The translations under genes were made by a program, and so were the position numbers. A model generated the notes under the pieces. The model did not search any database and was not told the origin of the DNA. It worked only from the letters and a program-made list of their open reading frames with translations. This document shows positions 34,628-44,134 of a stretch of 64,000 bases of DNA, one piece after another (position 1 is the stretch's first letter; each line of letters starts with the position of its first letter). The stretch covers positions 1-64,000 of the forward strand of contig CAADHA010000029.1 of the NCBI GenBank assembly GCA_900696685.1. The letters are read 5' to 3'. The stretch comes from an uncultured Planctomycetota bacterium (lineage in GTDB: Bacteria; Planctomycetota; Phycisphaerae; Phycisphaerales; UBA5793).

Positions 34628-36339
34628 GCCGCCACCCCGCTCTGCTGTGATTCGCCGGCGCGATCGCGGTCGCGCATGCGTTCGTAGGTTCGCAGCAGCG
34701 ACCCATTCGCCGCGCTGCCGACGGAATCGACGGAGGGAGTCGCGCGTAGCGGCGACCCCATCATCTCAAGGAAAACAGGTATCAGTTTCGGATCGAACTG
34801 CGTTCCGGCGCAGCGCGCCATCTCCGCAAGCACATCCGACGAAGAGAGCGCCTTGCGGTAAGTTCGCGTTGAACTCATGGCGTCGAAGGCGTCGGCGACT
34901 CCGACGATGCGCCCAAAGAGGGGGATGGCCTCGCCGGCCAGAGCCTGCGGATACCCCTTGCCGTCGAAGCGCTCGTGGTGCGACATGACGCCGGGGATGA
35001 TGTCGTCGAAGTTGGGAATGTCTCGGAGGATTCGCACGCCGATTTCGGGGTGCCTCTTGATCATCGCGAACTCCTCGTCAGTGAGGCGCCCGGGCTTTGA
35101 GAGGACGGCCTCAGGCACGCCGATCTTGCCCACGTCGTGGACCAGGCCCGCGATGTGGACGCGCTGCACCGTCGTCTCGTCAAGCCCCATTCGCGCGGCC
35201 AGTTCGCGGCTGAGAAACGCCACACGCCGGGAATGGCCGCAGGTGTAGCGGTCCTTGGCGTCGATCGATGCGGTAATCGCTTCGAGCGTGCCGAGAAACA
35301 TCTTCTGCAGCCCGTCATACAGGCTGACGTTGTCGAGGAAGATGCGCACATGTTCGGCCGTGGCGCCGAGGATCTTCACATCGAAGGAGTTGATCTGGCT
35401 GGTCTCGCCAATCTTGGCGCCTGCGATGATCGCTCCGTACACGTCGTCGTTGTCGGCGAGCGGCTGAACGATGAGGGACGAGCCGATGGCGGTGAGGTCG
35501 GCGCAATCACAACTCAGCCCTTCCTCGCAGACGACCGGATTGCCGCCCTTCCGGGAGGCGATGAGCCGGTCCAGAACCGTAAGCAGCGCGGTGCGCTGGC
35601 AGGTGAACTCGCCGGCGTGGAAGAGCACGTGAGCAAAGTCGCCGCAACCGGCCTTGCGTCCGCTCAGCCGTATCGCCGTCCAGCGGAAGGGCATCACCTC
35701 GAGCAGGTCTTGGCAGACGGAATCGAGGAACTGGCGAGGCTGCCGCACGACGTTCATGTTGCGGCTGACCTTCTGGAGCAGGGCAAGTTCCTCGTAGGCG
35801 TCGGTGAGTTGCCTCCCGAAGGACTCGATGTGTGCGCCGGCGTCGTGCAGGTCGCTCAGGTCGTGGAGCCACCACTCGACGGTCTGGATAAGCGTGGGCA
35901 GGGCGCCGCGTTCGGGCAGGGCCGCGGCCAGCAGCTGACCTCGCGGATCGCGCCTGGAGGATTGTGGGCCGCTGAAAGACGCCATCGCAGCATGTTGAGG
36001 CAGATCGGAGGCGGCGACGAGGCAGACGGCCTGGCCGACGCGTCGACGCCGCTGCAGAATCGGCACCACGACGAGCATCATCGGAAGGTCGAGCACGACG
36101 CCTCGCGGTGACTCGATCTCCGCGCCGAGCCGCTGCCGCGCCAGGTCCATGGCTGCTTCGGGTCCGCCAACGAGGCCGACAAGCCATGCAAACTGGCTTT
36201 CAATGACTCTCGGATCATCGAGAGCCGGCCCCGCCGCCACGATCGCGGCGGGCAGCGAGGCGCATCGCTGCGCGAGGTTGTGAAGCACCTCGCGCAGTTC
36301 GGGCCGATCGACCGGGTTGGTGGCGCACGTCGCGCTCAT
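34624..36339 (-). CDS. HD-GYP cyclic-di-GMP phosphodiesterase with GAF-like sensor region
   Basis: A 571-residue cytosolic signalling enzyme. The start at 36339 overlaps the receiver gene stop (ATGA); longer in-frame versions lack support. Residues about 1-180 are a poorly defined helical domain. Residues about 190-330 look GAF-like (LLQKVSRNMNVVRQPRQFLD through YGAIIAGAKI). The HD-GYP domain follows from about 345: SIDAKDRYTCGHSRRVA, HIAGLVHDVGKIGVPE near 400, HPEIGVRIL, HHERFDGKGYPQALAGE near 455, and IVGVADAFDAM. All HD-GYP metal-binding motifs appear intact, so it should hydrolyse c-di-GMP to pGpG/GMP. Confidence 0.93.
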   Translation of the reverse strand: MSATCATNPVDRPELREVLHNLAQRCASLPAAIVAAGPALDDPRVIESQFAWLVGLVGGPEAAMDLARQRLGAEIESPRGVVLDLPMMLVVVPILQRRRRVGQAVCLVAASDLPQHAAMASFSGPQSSRRDPRGQLLAAALPERGALPTLIQTVEWWLHDLSDLHDAGAHIESFGRQLTDAYEELALLQKVSRNMNVVRQPRQFLDSVCQDLLEVMPFRWTAIRLSGRKAGCGDFAHVLFHAGEFTCQRTALLTVLDRLIASRKGGNPVVCEEGLSCDCADLTAIGSSLIVQPLADNDDVYGAIIAGAKIGETSQINSFDVKILGATAEHVRIFLDNVSLYDGLQKMFLGTLEAITASIDAKDRYTCGHSRRVAFLSRELAARMGLDETTVQRVHIAGLVHDVGKIGVPEAVLSKPGRLTDEEFAMIKRHPEIGVRILRDIPNFDDIIPGVMSHHERFDGKGYPQALAGEAIPLFGRIVGVADAFDAMSSTRTYRKALSSSDVLAEMARCAGTQFDPKLIPVFLEMMGSPLRATPSVDSVGSAANGSLLRTYERMRDRDRAGESQQSGVAA

Positions 36340-36758
36340 GTCCCCTGCTTCGCTCCCACTGCGCCGCTCACGCAGGCGACCAGTTCGCGCGGGCTGAAGG
36401 GCTTGCCGAGGCACTTGTGAATGTTGACGTTGCGCAGGTCCGCGTCGTCGAGGGCGAATCCGCGTGCCGTGAGCATGATCACCGGAATCGACGCGGTCGC
36501 GGGATTCTGCTGGAGACGCTGGCACATCTCCAGGCCCGTCAGGAACGGCATCTGGTAGTCGGTGATGATGAGGTCGGGCCGCTGCTCGATCGCCATGGCG
36601 AGGCCCTCCTCCCCGTCGGATGCGGTCAGCACTTCGAAGCCCGCGTTGGAGAGTTTGAGGCTCACGACATGCTGGATGTAGTTCTCATCGTCCACGACGA
36701 GGATGCGGGCCTTGGCGCCCGGCGCTGTCTTCTCGGATTTCTGTGGCTTCGCTGCCAT
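36336..36758 (-). CDS. Single-domain response regulator (CheY-like)
   Basis: A 140-residue protein with a short Lys/Ala-rich N-tail and one receiver domain: ILVVDDENYIQHVV (acidic pair), LIITDYQMPFLTGLEM (phospho-acceptor Asp near residue 66), VIMLTARG (Thr switch) and CLGKPFSPRELVA (Lys). The ATG at 36758 shares one base with the histidine-kinase stop and has GGGAGGG upstream. No output domain, so it probably works through protein contact, perhaps with the HD-GYP protein encoded next. Confidence 0.94.
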   Translation of the reverse strand: MAAKPQKSEKTAPGAKARILVVDDENYIQHVVSLKLSNAGFEVLTASDGEEGLAMAIEQRPDLIITDYQMPFLTGLEMCQRLQQNPATASIPVIMLTARGFALDDADLRNVNIHKCLGKPFSPRELVACVSGAVGAKQGT

Positions 36759-38230
36759 CACGACCCTCCCTGTCTGCATGGAACGATGAACCAGAAGCGG
36801 CTTCCCTTGCCGGCTTCGCTCTCGACACCGACTTCGCCGTGGTGAACGGCCTCGACGATCTGCTTCACGAGGTTCAGGCCCAGACCGGTCCCCTTGGCCA
36901 CTCGCTCGTGCTTGTCCACGCGGTAGAACTTGTTGAAAAGTTTCGGCATTGCGTCGGCGGGAATTCCCAGGCCCGTGTCGGACACCGAGACCATGACGCT
37001 GCGGTCGCAGTCAGTCAGGTCCGGGGCAACGGTGACGCGCCCGCCCTCCGGCGTGTACTTGATCGCGTTGGAGATCAGATTGGTGATGACCTGCTTGATC
37101 ATGTCGCGGTCCACCTCGGCATGGCAGGCCTGGTGCGGGCGCTGGAGGTTGATCCTGATCTTCTTCTCGGCGGCCTGGGGCATGAGCAGGTCCGCCGCCT
37201 CCTGCGCGATCACCACCAGGTCCACGTTCTCCCAGTTCGCTTTGATCATCCCCGCCTCGATGCGGCTGATGTTGAGCATGTTGTCGATCATGCGGCCGAG
37301 ACGCTCGGCCTCGTGCTGCATGATCTCGTAGAACTCGCGGCGCGACTTGTCGTCCCGTGCTTCACCGTCGAGAAGCATCTCGATGTAGGCCTTGATGGAA
37401 CTCAGTGGCGTTCGCAACTCGTGACTGGCTTTGCTGACGAACTCGTTCTTCATGCGGCTGACCTGCCGCTCCTGCGTGATGTCGTGGAGAATGGTGACGA
37501 CGCCTGCGCCGCGGCCGGCGCGGTCCCCGCCGGGCGCAGCCTCGCGCGTCGGATCACACAGCGCCGACAGCGACACTTCGACGTTGAGCGGTTCCGGCTC
37601 GCGCGGGAGCACGCACTCGGCCAGGCGCCGCCCGGACGTGCCGCCGCCTTCCGCCGCTTCATTGATCAGCCCGACGATCTCGGACTCGCGCACGACTTTG
37701 GAGACCGGCTTGCTGATCGCCTCGTCGCGGCTGAACTTGAAGAGGGACGCAGCCGCGTCGTTGGCCATCACCACCTCGTTGAACTCGTTGGTCACAAGCA
37801 CTGCGTCGCGCAGCGAGTGAAGCACGTCGGAGAGATGCTGCACCTCCGTCTCCGCCAGGTGCCGTCGAATCTCCATCTGTCTGAACTGCGAGCGGATGGA
37901 GCGGCACTCGGACGCGAGGCGTTCCACGACTTCAAGATGAAGGCGCGCGATCGCCTCGAGCGGGCCGATGAGCCGCCCGGCCGGCGCCTCGGACGGTTCC
38001 GACGCGCCAACGGTCAATTGCAGGCTCGCGAGGTGCTTCTGGATCACCCAGGCGGCGGCGAACGCGGCGGCAGCCGTCATCAGGGCCGCGAAGAGGGCGT
38101 AGAGGACCATCGTTGCGGGAGGCGGCAGGGTAACGCCGCTGCTCAGCGCCGCCGAAAGGACCGCGGCCGCGACCGCCGCCACGGCTCCGACTCCCCCCGC
38201 CGCCAGCGAGATGATCCACGCCAGTTTCAT
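36758..38230 (-). CDS. Membrane sensor histidine kinase with PAS domain
   Basis: A 490-residue kinase. Two N-terminal transmembrane helices (about 5-28 and 40-63) with almost no periplasmic loop are followed by a coiled stretch, a PAS domain (about 130-245: DVLHSLRDAVLVTNEFNEVV, ITQER), a HisKA dimerisation helix with SHELRTPLSSIKAYIEMLL (phospho-His near 269) and a HATPase domain (NLISNAIKYTPEGG, DTGLGIP, GTGLGLNLVKQIVEA). GAGGAGAGCGGAGG precedes the ATG. The receiver follows directly and is its likely partner. With no periplasmic sensor it may respond to membrane or cytosolic cues. Confidence 0.94.
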   Translation of the reverse strand: MKLAWIISLAAGGVGAVAAVAAAVLSAALSSGVTLPPPATMVLYALFAALMTAAAAFAAAWVIQKHLASLQLTVGASEPSEAPAGRLIGPLEAIARLHLEVVERLASECRSIRSQFRQMEIRRHLAETEVQHLSDVLHSLRDAVLVTNEFNEVVMANDAAASLFKFSRDEAISKPVSKVVRESEIVGLINEAAEGGGTSGRRLAECVLPREPEPLNVEVSLSALCDPTREAAPGGDRAGRGAGVVTILHDITQERQVSRMKNEFVSKASHELRTPLSSIKAYIEMLLDGEARDDKSRREFYEIMQHEAERLGRMIDNMLNISRIEAGMIKANWENVDLVVIAQEAADLLMPQAAEKKIRINLQRPHQACHAEVDRDMIKQVITNLISNAIKYTPEGGRVTVAPDLTDCDRSVMVSVSDTGLGIPADAMPKLFNKFYRVDKHERVAKGTGLGLNLVKQIVEAVHHGEVGVESEAGKGSRFWFIVPCRQGGS

Positions 38231-38304
38231 CCTCCGCTCTCCTCGTTGTCCCGGCAGGTTTGGAGTCGATCCGGCCTCACGGCCTCAGCACTCCGCCTTG
38301 GCGT

Positions 38305-39615
38305 TCAGCGATTCTGCTCCTCGGTCTCCGTGTCCACTCCGGCCAGTAGCAATTCCTGCGCGCGGGCGCTGCCGGGCACGACCATTCGTGCGGTGCGGAA
38401 CGCCTCGACCGCCTCTTCGCGGCGGCCGCGGGCCTGAAGGGCCAGACCGAGCAGGATGTAGGGTTCCTCATGGGCCGGGCGCAGGCGACAGGCGCGCTGG
38501 TAGTCTGCAATCGCATCGTCGAGCCGGTTCTCTCGCTCATGCAGCATCCCGCGAAGCAGGAAACTCTCAAAGCGGTTCGGCCAGACGGCGATGGTGCGGC
38601 TCACGACGTTCTGCACACGGCGCATGTCGCCGAGTTCAAGCGCCACGCTGCCGAGTTCGAACCACATCTGCGGGTCGCTCGGGTCTTCATCGACCAGTTT
38701 CAGGTAGATGGAGCGAGCCTCGACCAGGCGGTTGCCGGCCGTAAGGCACAGTGCCTTGAGGTGCCGAAGATCGCGGCGCGAGGCGAACTCGGGATCCTTG
38801 AGGAGCAGGTCGAGGTAGTACTCAGCCTTGGCGTGGTTCCCCGCCTTCATGTGGCAGATGACCAGCACTTCCATGATGCTCTTGTCCTCGGGCATCAGAA
38901 GGAGGGCCTTGTGGAAGTGATCGGCCGCGACCGCGGGCTGGTCGCGCAGCATGGCGACGTGGCCCTGCGCCCGCTTGACGGACGCGTTGTTCTCAAAGTG
39001 ATGGCGCGAATCGTGGATCAGCCGGTCCGCCTCGTCGAGGCGACGCATCGAGATGAGTGTTTCGAGGGCTGCGAGCATGTAGTCCGGATCGGAGTCGTCC
39101 GTGCTCAGCGCTGCCGCGTAGCGCTCGTAGGCCTTCTGCGGATCGGACCAGCGTTGAAAGACCAGGCCCGAGTAGTAGTGTGCATCGCCCAGGTTCGGAT
39201 TGAGGGCGATCGCCCGGTTGAAAGAAGCCAGCGACGCGTCCAGCCGGTTCATCTCGAAGAGCACTCGCCCGCGAAGGAGGTGGTAAGTCGGCTCACCGGG
39301 CACGAGTGAAATGGCCGCTTCGATGTTGCCCAGCGCGTTCTTGAGGTTGCCGACCTGGAAGTCCTGGCGCGCCTGCTGGGCGGCAAGTTCGGCGCGATTG
39401 CCGGTGTAACGCTCCCGCGCCTCGCTGCGGGCCTGCTCGGGCGCCGTCTTGCCCGCACACCCGCCCAGGAGAATCACGCCCGCCGCGCACGCGGCCAGCA
39501 GCGCAAAAACCACTGGGCCTCGGGCGCCGACATGTGAACGAGGCGCCTTCGGTTGATCTGCGATCTCGCCTCCGCCCCGGGCCACCAAACTCCTGACTGC
39601 TGAACCTGTCTGCAT
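38305..39615 (-). CDS. TPR-repeat lipoprotein
   Basis: A 436-residue exported protein. The ATG at 39615 has GGGAG upstream. A charged N-tail of about 30 residues precedes a hydrophobic helix ending in the lipobox LLGGC (Cys near 51). Eight or so tetratricopeptide repeats follow (for example GNIEAAISLVPGEPTYHLLRG, SFNRAIALNPNLGDAHYYSG, DYQRACRLRPAHEEPYILLG). Place and architecture resemble PilF/PilW pilotins that help secretin assembly, and it lies 60 bases downstream of the secretin gene. Pilotin function is inferred, not proven. Confidence 0.85.
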   Translation of the reverse strand: MQTGSAVRSLVARGGGEIADQPKAPRSHVGARGPVVFALLAACAAGVILLGGCAGKTAPEQARSEARERYTGNRAELAAQQARQDFQVGNLKNALGNIEAAISLVPGEPTYHLLRGRVLFEMNRLDASLASFNRAIALNPNLGDAHYYSGLVFQRWSDPQKAYERYAAALSTDDSDPDYMLAALETLISMRRLDEADRLIHDSRHHFENNASVKRAQGHVAMLRDQPAVAADHFHKALLLMPEDKSIMEVLVICHMKAGNHAKAEYYLDLLLKDPEFASRRDLRHLKALCLTAGNRLVEARSIYLKLVDEDPSDPQMWFELGSVALELGDMRRVQNVVSRTIAVWPNRFESFLLRGMLHERENRLDDAIADYQRACRLRPAHEEPYILLGLALQARGRREEAVEAFRTARMVVPGSARAQELLLAGVDTETEEQNR

Positions 39616-39675
39616 GGCTGCTCCCATCGCGTTCTTCGATGATTGCCGCAGGGTCCTGGCCCCGCAGGCGAGGCG

Positions 39676-42204
39676 TTACTTCGAGGGCGCACCGTCCGTG
39701 GGCACTTCGGCCAGTCCGACGGCGGCCGGCTCGCTTGCGGGCGAGGCCTTCAGCCCGCGCTGCGCCATCACCCACGCGTTGTACCGAGCCAGCGCCGGAC
39801 CGAAGTGAACCGCACCCATCGGGCTCAGCGAGAGGCTCACCGCGAGCGCCTGCCCGAGTTGCAGATTCTGCTCAGCGTTCTGAAGGGCGAAGTCCCGCCT
39901 CGACAGACCCTGCAATGCCTGGGTCGACGCGCTTGCCCCGTTCTGCTGAAACGCCTTGGGATGGTTGAAGGCGTTCTGATCGATGTTCCAGACCATGTCG
40001 CCCTCGGGCGTCTGGCAAAGGCCGTAGTCGTACCAGTCAACGCAGATTGAGGGATCAGCCGAGTTCGTTCCGCCCCAGGAGATTTCCTTCTGCCCGGACG
40101 CGGACTTGCCGGACGGCGTCGTAGAAGTTGTGGACTTCGCCTGCGCTGCGGTCTTGCTGTTGGCAGGGCCGACAGTGTTCGTCCTGGGCGCCGGACCCGA
40201 GACCGACGCGGCAACGGGCGTGCCCTTGTCAGCGATTGTGTTCATGTTCTTCGCCGGCGAAGGAGTGAGGAGCGGATCAACGCCGCTCGGGGTCTTGGCG
40301 GCATTGTCGCCGGCCTGGCCCAGCGCAGAGGTGTCCGCCATCTGGTTGAGGCCCGACTCGATGCGGGCGTTGGAGAGATTGCGCATGATCGAGCCGTTGA
40401 ACCACTTGTCCGACTGCCCCAGCAGGCGCTCGCGCATCTGGATCACCTGGGGCTGCGTGCGCTTGAGGCTCAGAGAGACGTCGATGTGCCAGAGTGCGAG
40501 TTCGAAGTCACCGGCGGCGATCGCCTCCTCGGCCTTGAGATTGTGGTCATTGGTCTGGCGGTCATTGCTCCAGAAGAGCACGCCGCGACGCGCCCCGAGC
40601 CGCGCATCCTCGACCATTTCGTTGGCGCGCTGGCCCTCGGCGATGAGAATCTCGTCTCGCATGATCGAGGGCGTGATGAGGAACGTGATCTCACTTCGGC
40701 GCGTGGTGTCTTCCTTGCCCTTGAAGGCGGCCCCGATGATCGGGATGTCGCCGAGCAGGGGGACCTGGCGGCGCGTGAGCGTCGTCTCTTCCCGGAACAG
40801 GCCGCCGAGCACGATCGTGTGCCCGTCGCGCACCACGACGTTGGTCTGGAGTTCCTGCGTGATCTGATCGGGAATGGTGAACGTGCCGCCGTCGCTCCCC
40901 GTCACGTCGCGGATGATGCCTTCCGAAACGCTGGGCTTGAGTTCCATGCGGATGAAACCGTCCTTGCCGACGAAGGGCCGGAAGATCAGTTGAGTACCCG
41001 TGTCGAGGAACTGCACGGTCTGGGTCGTGCTCGTCTCTGTCGACGTCGTCGAGAGGTAGCCGATGCGGCGGCCGATGAGGATCTGCCCGCGGTTGCGGTT
41101 TACGGCGAGGACGCGCGGCCGGGAAATGACCGTTGTGTCCACGACCTCATCGAGGACGCGCAGAAAGACCGAGATGTCATCGGAGACGACGCCGATCTTC
41201 AGTCCGCCGGCCCGCTGCGTCTGACCGACGTTGGAGCGTCCGGCGAACGCCTTGTTGTCGCCGGGCTGGAAGCCGCTCTCTCCTGACCCGCTGAGCAGGT
41301 TGTCCACGGCGGAAAGCGGATTGGAGAAGTCGAGGAAGTTGACGTCGGCGAGGATGGTCCAGTCGATGCCGAAGGCGTTGTCCTCGTTGAGCGTGCTCTG
41401 GAGGACGGTGGCTTCGACGAGCACCTGCTGCGGCCGGGTGTCGAGTTCAGTCAGAAGGCGCGCGATTTCCTCGACCTGCTCCGGATAATCGTGAACGACC
41501 ATCGTGGCGTAGGAGGCCCAGTTGTCGGCTCCGCCGTCTGACTCTTCCGCCTTGAAGCCGGCCGCCACCTCGCCGTTGATCGCGATCGTGCCCTTCTCGG
41601 AAAGAAGAGGCGTGACGAAGATTGATGCGTCTGCGGCGTTGAGGTAACTGAGTTCGAACCGGCGGTAGACCAGTTGCCGCGCCGCATCCTTGATCGCGCG
41701 GAGTTCCTCAAGCGTGTAGACCTTGATGAAACTGCCCTCCTCGACATAGCCGTAGCCGTTGCTGTTGAGGATGGCGTCGAGGGCCTCGAAGAAAGTCACA
41801 TCGTAGAGGTCGGCGGACACCGTGCCGCTGACGTTCTTGGAAACGATGATGTTGCGCTGGCTCTGGATGCTGAGCATCTGAAGAACCTTGGCGAGGTCCG
41901 TGTTCTGCACGTGGATGTCCACGGTGGAATGGGCGGAGACCTCGACCTTGCCCTCGAGATCGCTGGACTCGGAGCCGCCCCCCGACCGGCCGGCGGGCTG
42001 GGCGGGCGGATTGTTGAGCCAGGAATCCAGGCCGGTCTGAGCGAGGGCCGGTGAGGCCAGGCTCAGCGCCGCGGCACAGGCAAGAGAGTACCCCCGCAAT
42101 GATCCCAGCAGGAAGAAGGATCGCGAGGCCGTGGCAAGCGAAGTCGGCGGGAAGGCGGCAATGCGCGGCGTCCCACGTCCGGTCAGTCCCGTGCAGTTCA
42201 TCAT
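39676..42204 (-). CDS. Secretin (PilQ/GspD-like outer-membrane channel)
   Basis: An 842-residue outer-membrane multimer subunit. The start at 42204 has GGGGAGAG upstream. The signal peptide ends near ALA-Q. An STN/secretin-N region (VDIHVQNTDLAKVLQMLSIQ, IIVSKNVSGTVSADLYDVTF) is followed by N-domains with VVHDYPEQVEEIARLLTELD and QVLVEATVLQ. The secretin core runs to about residue 540 (VVRDGHTIVLGGLFREE, VPLLGDIPIIGAAFKG, RSEITFLITPSIM). The remaining 300 residues are an unusual extension, mostly low-complexity Thr/Ser/Pro/Ala plus a C-terminal helical region with LGQALAVSLSLSPMGAVHFG. Together with PilMNO it favours a PilQ role. Confidence 0.94.
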   Translation of the reverse strand: MMNCTGLTGRGTPRIAAFPPTSLATASRSFFLLGSLRGYSLACAAALSLASPALAQTGLDSWLNNPPAQPAGRSGGGSESSDLEGKVEVSAHSTVDIHVQNTDLAKVLQMLSIQSQRNIIVSKNVSGTVSADLYDVTFFEALDAILNSNGYGYVEEGSFIKVYTLEELRAIKDAARQLVYRRFELSYLNAADASIFVTPLLSEKGTIAINGEVAAGFKAEESDGGADNWASYATMVVHDYPEQVEEIARLLTELDTRPQQVLVEATVLQSTLNEDNAFGIDWTILADVNFLDFSNPLSAVDNLLSGSGESGFQPGDNKAFAGRSNVGQTQRAGGLKIGVVSDDISVFLRVLDEVVDTTVISRPRVLAVNRNRGQILIGRRIGYLSTTSTETSTTQTVQFLDTGTQLIFRPFVGKDGFIRMELKPSVSEGIIRDVTGSDGGTFTIPDQITQELQTNVVVRDGHTIVLGGLFREETTLTRRQVPLLGDIPIIGAAFKGKEDTTRRSEITFLITPSIMRDEILIAEGQRANEMVEDARLGARRGVLFWSNDRQTNDHNLKAEEAIAAGDFELALWHIDVSLSLKRTQPQVIQMRERLLGQSDKWFNGSIMRNLSNARIESGLNQMADTSALGQAGDNAAKTPSGVDPLLTPSPAKNMNTIADKGTPVAASVSGPAPRTNTVGPANSKTAAQAKSTTSTTPSGKSASGQKEISWGGTNSADPSICVDWYDYGLCQTPEGDMVWNIDQNAFNHPKAFQQNGASASTQALQGLSRRDFALQNAEQNLQLGQALAVSLSLSPMGAVHFGPALARYNAWVMAQRGLKASPASEPAAVGLAEVPTDGAPSK

Positions 42205-42268
42205 GGTAATCTCTCCCCTTCCGAGGTCGGTCGCGGCGGCGTGAGCGGTCCACCATGTCCGGCCGGGT

Positions 42269-42865
42269 TTACCCCGGAGTGTCCATCTTCACTTCCACCC
42301 GCACCTGATCCTTCACCAGGATCACACTCCGCTTGAGCACACGCTCAAGCACGAAACCTTCAATCTGATCACCCTCGCGCACCACCCGGCCGTTGAGGAC
42401 CGCGGCCGGTAAAGCGCCGACGATGACGCTGGACAGTCGCAGGCGCCCGGCTTGCGCTTCGATCGACTCGACCTGGCGGCGCTGCTCATCCAGAGCATCT
42501 TCGGGCGTATCGGATTGTGACTTGGGGGCAACGGCGCGAACCTCGTCCGGCTGCACTGGCTGGGAAAGCAGTTCCTTCGGCGCGGCGAAGATATTGCGCA
42601 CAGGGCCGGCCAGGCTGTCCAGATAAACCACCGGCGCCGTCTCGATCGATGCACGCGCGGGTTTCGATTCGCCGCCCCCCCCGCCGGCCGGTAACGCGGC
42701 GCTCCCCTGGTCCGCAGGGTTCGCCAGGCCTGTCCGAGGCACGTCGCTGAGCAGGAGCAGCCTCGCCCAGAGCAGCAGCCCCACGACCGCCAGCGCGCAC
42801 ATCGCGCCGAACTTGCGGCGATCAGCCGTCATCCGAATCCACAGGCGCTGAAGGTCCTCGTTCAT
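42269..42865 (-). CDS. PilP/GspC-like periplasmic linker protein
   Basis: A 198-residue bitopic protein: a short cytosolic N-tail, one membrane helix (about 22-42, GAMCALAVVGLLLWARLLLL), an Ala/Gly/Pro linker and a C-terminal beta domain with LSSVIVGALPAAVLNGRVVREGDQ and LERVLKRSVILVKDQ, the HR-type fold of GspC/PilP that contacts the secretin. The ATG at 42865 has GGAGACGGGG upstream. It lies between pilO and the secretin, the normal pilP slot. Confidence 0.8.
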   Translation of the reverse strand: MNEDLQRLWIRMTADRRKFGAMCALAVVGLLLWARLLLLSDVPRTGLANPADQGSAALPAGGGGGESKPARASIETAPVVYLDSLAGPVRNIFAAPKELLSQPVQPDEVRAVAPKSQSDTPEDALDEQRRQVESIEAQAGRLRLSSVIVGALPAAVLNGRVVREGDQIEGFVLERVLKRSVILVKDQVRVEVKMDTPG

Positions 42866-42878
42866 CCCCGTCTCCACT

Positions 42879-43439
42879 TCACTTGGCCGGATTGGCCGTC
42901 TCGCCGGCGGACGCGATTCGGTAGCACGCATCGAGCCCGATCGTCGCCCTGACATCCCCCGTCGCCCTGTTCACTCCCGTGGCGGTGAGCGAACTGATGC
43001 GGACAAGCCGCGGGAGAGACTCGATGCGCCGAAGGAGCTCGACGACGACGTCGAAGGGGCCGGTGGTCTCGATAAGCAGCCCGCTTGTGGCTGTTGCACC
43101 TTGCGCAGATTCCTTGCCGCGGTTCAGTTTCGCGCCGCCGAGGTTCAGTTCCCGGATGTCCGCGGAGATCCCGCTGATGACGCCGGCAACGTCGCCGGAG
43201 TCCGGGATCGCCCTGGTCTCCTCGCGCAGCCTCGTCTCGATCGCGGTCAGCCGATGGCGTGCGCGGTCGCGGGCGGCGTAATCCTCATCGGCCTGCGCCA
43301 CGCGCTGGCTCAGCGCGCTCACTTCGGCGATGATGCGTCCGCGCTGCTGGTACGCCGGGCGCACCAGCGTCAGGTAGGACGCCAGGGCCGCCGCGACGAG
43401 GATGCCGCCGTATTGGATCCGGCTCATGAGCGGCGTCAT
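42879..43439 (-). CDS. pilO: PilO-like inner-membrane alignment protein
   Basis: A 186-residue protein: one N-terminal membrane helix (about 9-28), a coiled coil (YQQRGRIIAEVSALSQRVAQ... to about 75) and a ferredoxin-like periplasmic domain with LLIETTGPFDVVVELLRRIESL and VRISSLTATG, the classic PilO signature around the FDVV strand. It overlaps pilN by four bases. With PilM/N/P it forms the inner-membrane alignment subcomplex. Confidence 0.88.
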   Translation of the reverse strand: MTPLMSRIQYGGILVAAALASYLTLVRPAYQQRGRIIAEVSALSQRVAQADEDYAARDRARHRLTAIETRLREETRAIPDSGDVAGVISGISADIRELNLGGAKLNRGKESAQGATATSGLLIETTGPFDVVVELLRRIESLPRLVRISSLTATGVNRATGDVRATIGLDACYRIASAGETANPAK

Positions 43440-44134
43440 GGCTGTCCCTCCTCGCCGGACGGGGCGTCGTCCGCCGGCGATTCCGGCACATATCGCTTCT
43501 CAAGATTCACCTCGAAACGCACCTTGAACTCGCGGTTCACCTGTCCCGCGATTGACTTCGTGCGATCGAAGTCCAGTTGCACGCGGTCGAACGCCTCGTG
43601 CGTTTCGAGGCGGCCGATGAACTCGGCGACCTGGGCGCCGTCGAGGCCGGCGCCTGTCAATGTAACGGAGAGGAACCGCACGATTCGGCGGTCTTCGGTC
43701 TTGCCCCCGCGTGTGCGGTTGATTTTCTGGCGGAGTTCCTCCATGGCGGAGGCGGCCTCGGCGCGTTGCGACATGCCCAGGTCGAGTTCGGTCACGTACA
43801 GCCCCTCGGGCATCTCGCGCCCGATCAGGGTCAGCACGGAGGAGACCTCGATAGGCAGGGCGAGGCGGTAATACTCGGCGAGGCGCTGAGCCGCCGCGTC
43901 TGCCTTCTTGTTGATCTCGAGCGCCTCGACGCGCACGGCTTCCAATTCGGCGGCGCGCCCCGTAAGGTCCATCGCCAGCGCCTTCATCCGGTTCACACCC
44001 ACGCGCGAGTGAATCGCCAGCGCGCCGATGACCACGGCGGTCGCCAGGCCCAGGCCGATGAACCGCTGCCGCAGCCGCGAGTCGCCCAGGCGGCGCCGAT
44101 AGGACTCCGGCATGAGGTTGATCGCAGGGGTCAT
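43436..44134 (-). CDS. pilN: PilN-like inner-membrane alignment protein
   Basis: A 232-residue protein starting TPAINLMPESYRRR, the conserved cytosolic INLLP-type peptide that binds PilM. One membrane helix (about 26-42), a coiled coil through residue 95 and a periplasmic ferredoxin-like domain (VSSVLTLIGREMPEGLYVTELD, FLSVTLTGAGLDGAQVAEFI) follow. It overlaps both pilM and pilO by four bases. Negatively charged C-tail. Confidence 0.9.
   Translation of the reverse strand: MTPAINLMPESYRRRLGDSRLRQRFIGLGLATAVVIGALAIHSRVGVNRMKALAMDLTGRAAELEAVRVEALEINKKADAAAQRLAEYYRLALPIEVSSVLTLIGREMPEGLYVTELDLGMSQRAEAASAMEELRQKINRTRGGKTEDRRIVRFLSVTLTGAGLDGAQVAEFIGRLETHEAFDRVQLDFDRTKSIAGQVNREFKVRFEVNLEKRYVPESPADDAPSGEEGQP

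Noticed and set aside
36743-38437. 564-codon plus-strand frame across the histidine kinase
   Set aside because: Composition (His/Arg/Asp/Val-rich) and full overlap with a well-supported kinase show it is a shadow frame.
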